From Thermodesulfovibrio yellowstonii DSM 11347 (GTDB lineage Bacteria > Nitrospirota > Thermodesulfovibrionia > Thermodesulfovibrionales > Thermodesulfovibrionaceae): a stretch of 64,000 nucleotides of DNA. The notes beneath the pieces were generated by a model. It searched no databases. It saw only the letters and a program-made list of their open reading frames with translations, and had not been told where the DNA came from. The stretch lies in the NCBI RefSeq assembly GCF_000020985.1, contig NC_011296.1, positions 1,540,001-1,604,000 of the forward strand, given 5' to 3'. Position numbers and translations under genes: made by a program. Numbering within the stretch: the first letter of the stretch is position 1; every line of letters starts with the position of its first letter. This document shows positions 60,846-64,000 of the stretch, in pieces.

Positions 60846-61574
60846 ATGGTTATTTTGGGCGTAAATGTTGACCATATTGCAACTGTAAGACAAGCAAGAA
60901 AAACTTTTGAACCAGACCCTGTAATGGCAGCAACACTGGCAATTCTTGGTGGTGCTGATGGCATAACCATCCATTTGAGAGAAGACAGAAGACATATACA
61001 AGACAGAGACTTAAAAATTCTTAGAGAAGTAGTTCCCTGTGAGCTAAATTTAGAGATGGCTGCAACAGAAGAGATGATTAATATTGCTTTAAATATTAAA
61101 CCTGATATGGTCACAATTGTTCCTGAAAAAAGACAAGAGCTTACCACTGAAGGAGGACTCAATGTAATTGAACTTAAGGATTCTCTCAAAGAAGCAATAA
61201 AAAAAATAAAGGACGCTGGAATTCCTGTGAGTCTTTTTATAAATCCAGAGCGTAATGACATAGAGTGTTCAAAGGATATCGGAGCAGATATGGTTGAGAT
61301 TCACACAGGATATTACTCTGAATCCAGAGGAGATGTTCAACTTAAAGAACTTGAAAGGATTAAAGACGCAGTAGCTTACTCCATAAGTCTTGGACTCAAA
61401 ACAAATGCAGGACATGGATTAAACTATTACAATGTAAAATCTATAGCAGCAATAAAAGGACTAAGAGGACTTTATATTGGTCACAGTATAATTGCAAGAG
61501 CTGTTCTTGTAGGAATTGAGAAAGCTGTAAGAGAGATGAAAAATCTCATCAAAGAGGCATGTATTAATGCTTAA
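60846..61574 (+). CDS. pdxJ: pyridoxine 5'-phosphate synthase
   Basis: 242-residue TIM barrel of the DXP-dependent vitamin B6 pathway. VNVDHIATVRQARKT at the start, GGADGITIHLREDRRHI, and GLKTNAGHGLNYYN are family motifs. First gene of a tight four-gene operon; overlaps xseA by 8 bp. Confidence 0.96.
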   Translation: MVILGVNVDHIATVRQARKTFEPDPVMAATLAILGGADGITIHLREDRRHIQDRDLKILREVVPCELNLEMAATEEMINIALNIKPDMVTIVPEKRQELTTEGGLNVIELKDSLKEAIKKIKDAGIPVSLFINPERNDIECSKDIGADMVEIHTGYYSESRGDVQLKELERIKDAVAYSISLGLKTNAGHGLNYYNVKSIAAIKGLRGLYIGHSIIARAVLVGIEKAVREMKNLIKEACINA

Positions 61575-63033
61575 AACAGATGTAATTTATCAAACTCTTT
61601 CCCAGTATTTAACCGAAATCAAAGAACTTATTCAGGAAGTTTCTGATTATCAGTGGATTATTGCTGAGATAGCAAAAATAGATTGTGATAAAAATGGACA
61701 TTACTGGATTGAACTTGTTGAAAAAAAAGACAATGAAATTATTGCCCAATGTGGTGCGGTTATATGGCGTGGTAATGTTGAAACAATCTCTAACTTTTAC
61801 CTTAAAACAGGAATTGAAATCCAAAAGGGTATAAAAATTCTTTTCATTGGAAAAGCTACATTTCATGAGAAATATGGTTTTAAACTAAATATTCTTCAAA
61901 TTGACCCGTCCTTTACCATTGGAGAAATGGCTCTAAAGAAAAAAGAAACAATTGAAAGACTCACCAAAGAAGGACTTATTGATAAAAATAAGTTTATTAA
62001 GATTCCACTTATTATTCAAAAAATTGCAATTGTATCAAGTAAATCTGCGGCTGGATACGAAGATTTTTTAAAGATTTTAAAAGAAAATAAATACGGATTT
62101 AAATTTTATACTAAACTCTTTGATGCTTTTGTTCAGGGAGAAACTGCCGTGAATTCCTTAATAAATGCTTTTCAGAGATGTAGTCTTGAATTTAAAGATT
62201 TTGATGCTATTATTTTAATTCGTGGTGGAGGCTCTGTTGCTGACCTTGCAATTTTTAATGATTATGAACTTGCAAAAACAATGGCTTTAATGCCTATACC
62301 AGTGTTTACAGGGATAGGACATACAAGAGATGAAACTGTTGCAGACTGTGTTGCTTCAATGTCTTTTAAAACACCCTCTGAGGTAGCAAAATTTATTCTT
62401 GACAGAGCATTAGATTTTGACTCAAAAATTGACAATCTCAAACAGAGAATTCTTCATAAAGTTGAGGCTTTTTTAAATACTGAAATTTCAAAAAATCAGA
62501 GTCTTCAGGAAAGATTTAAACTGGCAGTGAAAAACTCAGGAGAAAAACTGTCTCAAAAGATGAACTTGATTGTAAGCGAGATTCATAATGGTATCTTGAA
62601 AAAAGTTCACAGCGAAAAGGAGTTCTTATTCTCACTTAAACAGAATCTTCATAAAAAGACAAATTATATACTAAAAACAAAAGAAGTTGAAATCACAAAT
62701 CTCAGTAACAGAGTAAAAATGAAAATGAGAGAGAATATTACACGAGGAAATTTCACGATAAAATCTTACAAAGAAAAGCTTTTTACAAAATTAAAAAATA
62801 CTCTTGCATTAAAAAATATTGAGATAGAAAGACTACGGGAAAAACTTCATCTTCTAAGCCCAGAAAATATTTTAAAAAGAGGTTACAGCATAACTTATTT
62901 GAATGGAAAGGTTTTGAAAAACTCTCAAGAAGCTTCCATTGGCGTAAAAGTTCAGATTCAACTTTATAAAGGGAAAATATATGGACAAGTAATAAATAAG
63001 GAGGAAGATTATGGAGAACCTAAGCTATTCTAA
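61567..63033 (+). CDS. xseA: exodeoxyribonuclease VII large subunit
   Basis: 488 residues. An N-terminal OB-like domain (SDYQWIIAEIAKI, HYWIELVEKKDNEIIAQCGAVIWRG), then the catalytic core (RGGGSVADLAIFND, GIGHTRDETVADCVA) and a long coiled-coil C-terminus with RGYSITYLNGKVL. Degrades single-stranded DNA with XseB. Overlaps xseB by 23 bp. Confidence 0.93.
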   Translation: MLKTDVIYQTLSQYLTEIKELIQEVSDYQWIIAEIAKIDCDKNGHYWIELVEKKDNEIIAQCGAVIWRGNVETISNFYLKTGIEIQKGIKILFIGKATFHEKYGFKLNILQIDPSFTIGEMALKKKETIERLTKEGLIDKNKFIKIPLIIQKIAIVSSKSAAGYEDFLKILKENKYGFKFYTKLFDAFVQGETAVNSLINAFQRCSLEFKDFDAIILIRGGGSVADLAIFNDYELAKTMALMPIPVFTGIGHTRDETVADCVASMSFKTPSEVAKFILDRALDFDSKIDNLKQRILHKVEAFLNTEISKNQSLQERFKLAVKNSGEKLSQKMNLIVSEIHNGILKKVHSEKEFLFSLKQNLHKKTNYILKTKEVEITNLSNRVKMKMRENITRGNFTIKSYKEKLFTKLKNTLALKNIEIERLREKLHLLSPENILKRGYSITYLNGKVLKNSQEASIGVKVQIQLYKGKIYGQVINKEEDYGEPKLF

Positions 63034-63232
63034 GGCTATTGAAGAAATAGAAGAAATTTTAAAGTACATAGAGTCTCAAGAAGTTGATGTAGATGTGCTT
63101 GTTGAAAAAGTAAAAAGAGCAACTGAGCTTATTCGTTTTTGTAAAAGCAAACTTAAAACTGCTGAAGAGGAACTTCACAAAACTCTTATTGAGCTTGAAG
63201 GTTCTAATCTGACGGAGGAAGAACCATTTTAA
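63011..63232 (+). CDS. xseB: exodeoxyribonuclease VII small subunit
   Basis: 73 residues, helical; SYSKAIEEIEEILKYIESQEVDVDVLVEKVKRA is the family hallmark (residues 5-37). AAGGAGG site inside the xseA end. Several copies bind each XseA. Confidence 0.93.
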   Translation: MENLSYSKAIEEIEEILKYIESQEVDVDVLVEKVKRATELIRFCKSKLKTAEEELHKTLIELEGSNLTEEEPF

Positions 63233-63991
63233 ATGCCTACCCTAAATCATTCCTGGAAAGAAAATGTTTATTTTGTTTTAGTTGAACCAAAGGAATCAGG
63301 AAATATTGGCGCTTCTGCAAGAGCAATAAAAAATATGGGTTTCACAAATCTTACACTTATCAATCCTGTCCCACTTCAGGATGAAGCATACTGGATGGCA
63401 TGGGCAAGCAAAGACGTTCTTGAGAAAGCTCAGATTTTTAGAGAACTTGATGAATCATTAAAAGATAAAGCATTAATCATTGGAACAACTCGTAGAAGAG
63501 GAGCAAAAAGAGGAGCAATTATTGATGTAAAAGATGGCGTAAAAAGAGTTTATGAAGTAGCTCAGAATAATAAAGTTGCTATACTTTTTGGGAGAGAAGA
63601 CAAAGGGCTTTTCAATGAAGAAGTTGAAAAATGTGGATATCTTATAACTATTCCTACATCGCTGTTACAACCCTCTTTAAATCTTGCACAGGCAGTTTTA
63701 ATTGTTGCATATGAACTTATGAGGTGCGAGGAGTTGAAAGATTTTCATATGAACCGTCAGTTTTATGTAAGTCAAACAGAGCTTGATAAACTTTATGAAA
63801 GGCTCTTTAAGCTTTTGAAAAAAATTGACTACATACCTGATAACCCTGACATTGAAAAAAGAATAATAAATAATTTTAGGCATTTTTTCGGACGAACTGG
63901 ACTTACATTCTGGGAACTTAAACTCCTTCACGGACTTTGTACTCATATAGAAGAATTAATAGCTAAATGTCAAACCAACCCAAAAGCCTGA
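63233..63991 (+). CDS. trmJ: tRNA (cytidine/uridine-2'-O-)-methyltransferase TrmJ-like
   Basis: 252-residue SPOUT enzyme of TrmH group 1. FVLVEPKESGNIGASARAIKNMG (residues 14-36), LFGREDKGL, and IPTSLLQPSLNLAQAV form the knot and cofactor site, followed by a C-terminal helical extension as in TrmJ. Probably 2'-O-methylates position 32 of some tRNAs. It starts the base after the xseB stop. Confidence 0.85.
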   Translation: MPTLNHSWKENVYFVLVEPKESGNIGASARAIKNMGFTNLTLINPVPLQDEAYWMAWASKDVLEKAQIFRELDESLKDKALIIGTTRRRGAKRGAIIDVKDGVKRVYEVAQNNKVAILFGREDKGLFNEEVEKCGYLITIPTSLLQPSLNLAQAVLIVAYELMRCEELKDFHMNRQFYVSQTELDKLYERLFKLLKKIDYIPDNPDIEKRIINNFRHFFGRTGLTFWELKLLHGLCTHIEELIAKCQTNPKA

Positions 63992-64000
63992 AATTTGCAA

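Overview
The window looks like chromosomal DNA from an AT-rich, anaerobic, diderm bacterium. The class II (B12-dependent) ribonucleotide reductase, ADP-forming acetyl-CoA synthetase, rubredoxin/ferritin pair, ferredoxin-fused EtfA and several metallo-beta-lactamase fold proteins suggest an anaerobe. TonB, an RND pump and outer-membrane factor show an outer membrane. My best guess is a Thermodesulfovibrio-like Nitrospirota member. That is an inference from gene style, not a database result.

Layout. 1-8301 is an exact direct repeat of 51204-59504, as far as I can compare by eye. Each copy carries tonB (partial in copy 1), a flavoprotein reductase, a universal stress protein, coaX, birA, a metallohydrolase, tRNA-Pro, an IS3-derived mini-element, a secreted HExxH protein, and a miniature inverted-repeat element (MITE) into which an IS110-family element has inserted. 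The repeat ends inside that MITE. After it, copy 1 continues into DUF169, TetR and an RND efflux operon (8387-16589). Copy 2 continues into vapBC, pdxJ, xseAB and trmJ (59593-63991). Copy 2 has matching 7-bp target duplications around its MITE and copy 1 does not, so the copy 1 junction is a recombination product or an assembly chimera.

16.6-23.3 kb holds a YbhGFSR-like ABC exporter operon. An MntA-HepT toxin-antitoxin pair lies inside it on the opposite strand, next to a relic of a DNA methyltransferase. A second, degenerate PIN-toxin locus lies beside the operon. 23.3-32.7 kb is housekeeping: tRNA-Ser, mnmA, argC, rplM-rpsI, etfBA, fabD, mdh, ndk and NUDIX. 32.7-37.4 kb is a pyruvate/peptide-type module of cstA with a LytS/LytTR two-component system. 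Its operator-like direct repeats and promoter lie just upstream of a MITE that now sits in the cstA leader. 37.4-51.7 kb holds an ABC-2 exporter, class II RNR, yacG-dapB, ferritin-rubredoxin, PBP1A, a ketopantoate reductase, ADP-forming acetyl-CoA synthetase with a DRTGG protein, argB, rsmE, rsfS and tonB.

The most striking observation is in the IS110 element. Its 5' non-coding region folds into two internal loops whose four short guide segments match the observed left target, right target, left donor and right donor around a shared CAT core. This is the architecture of a bridge RNA. The real target is visible because an empty copy of the same MITE lies at 34614-34837. The right-target guide matches the core of a dispersed palindromic repeat family found throughout this window, including inside coding sequences.
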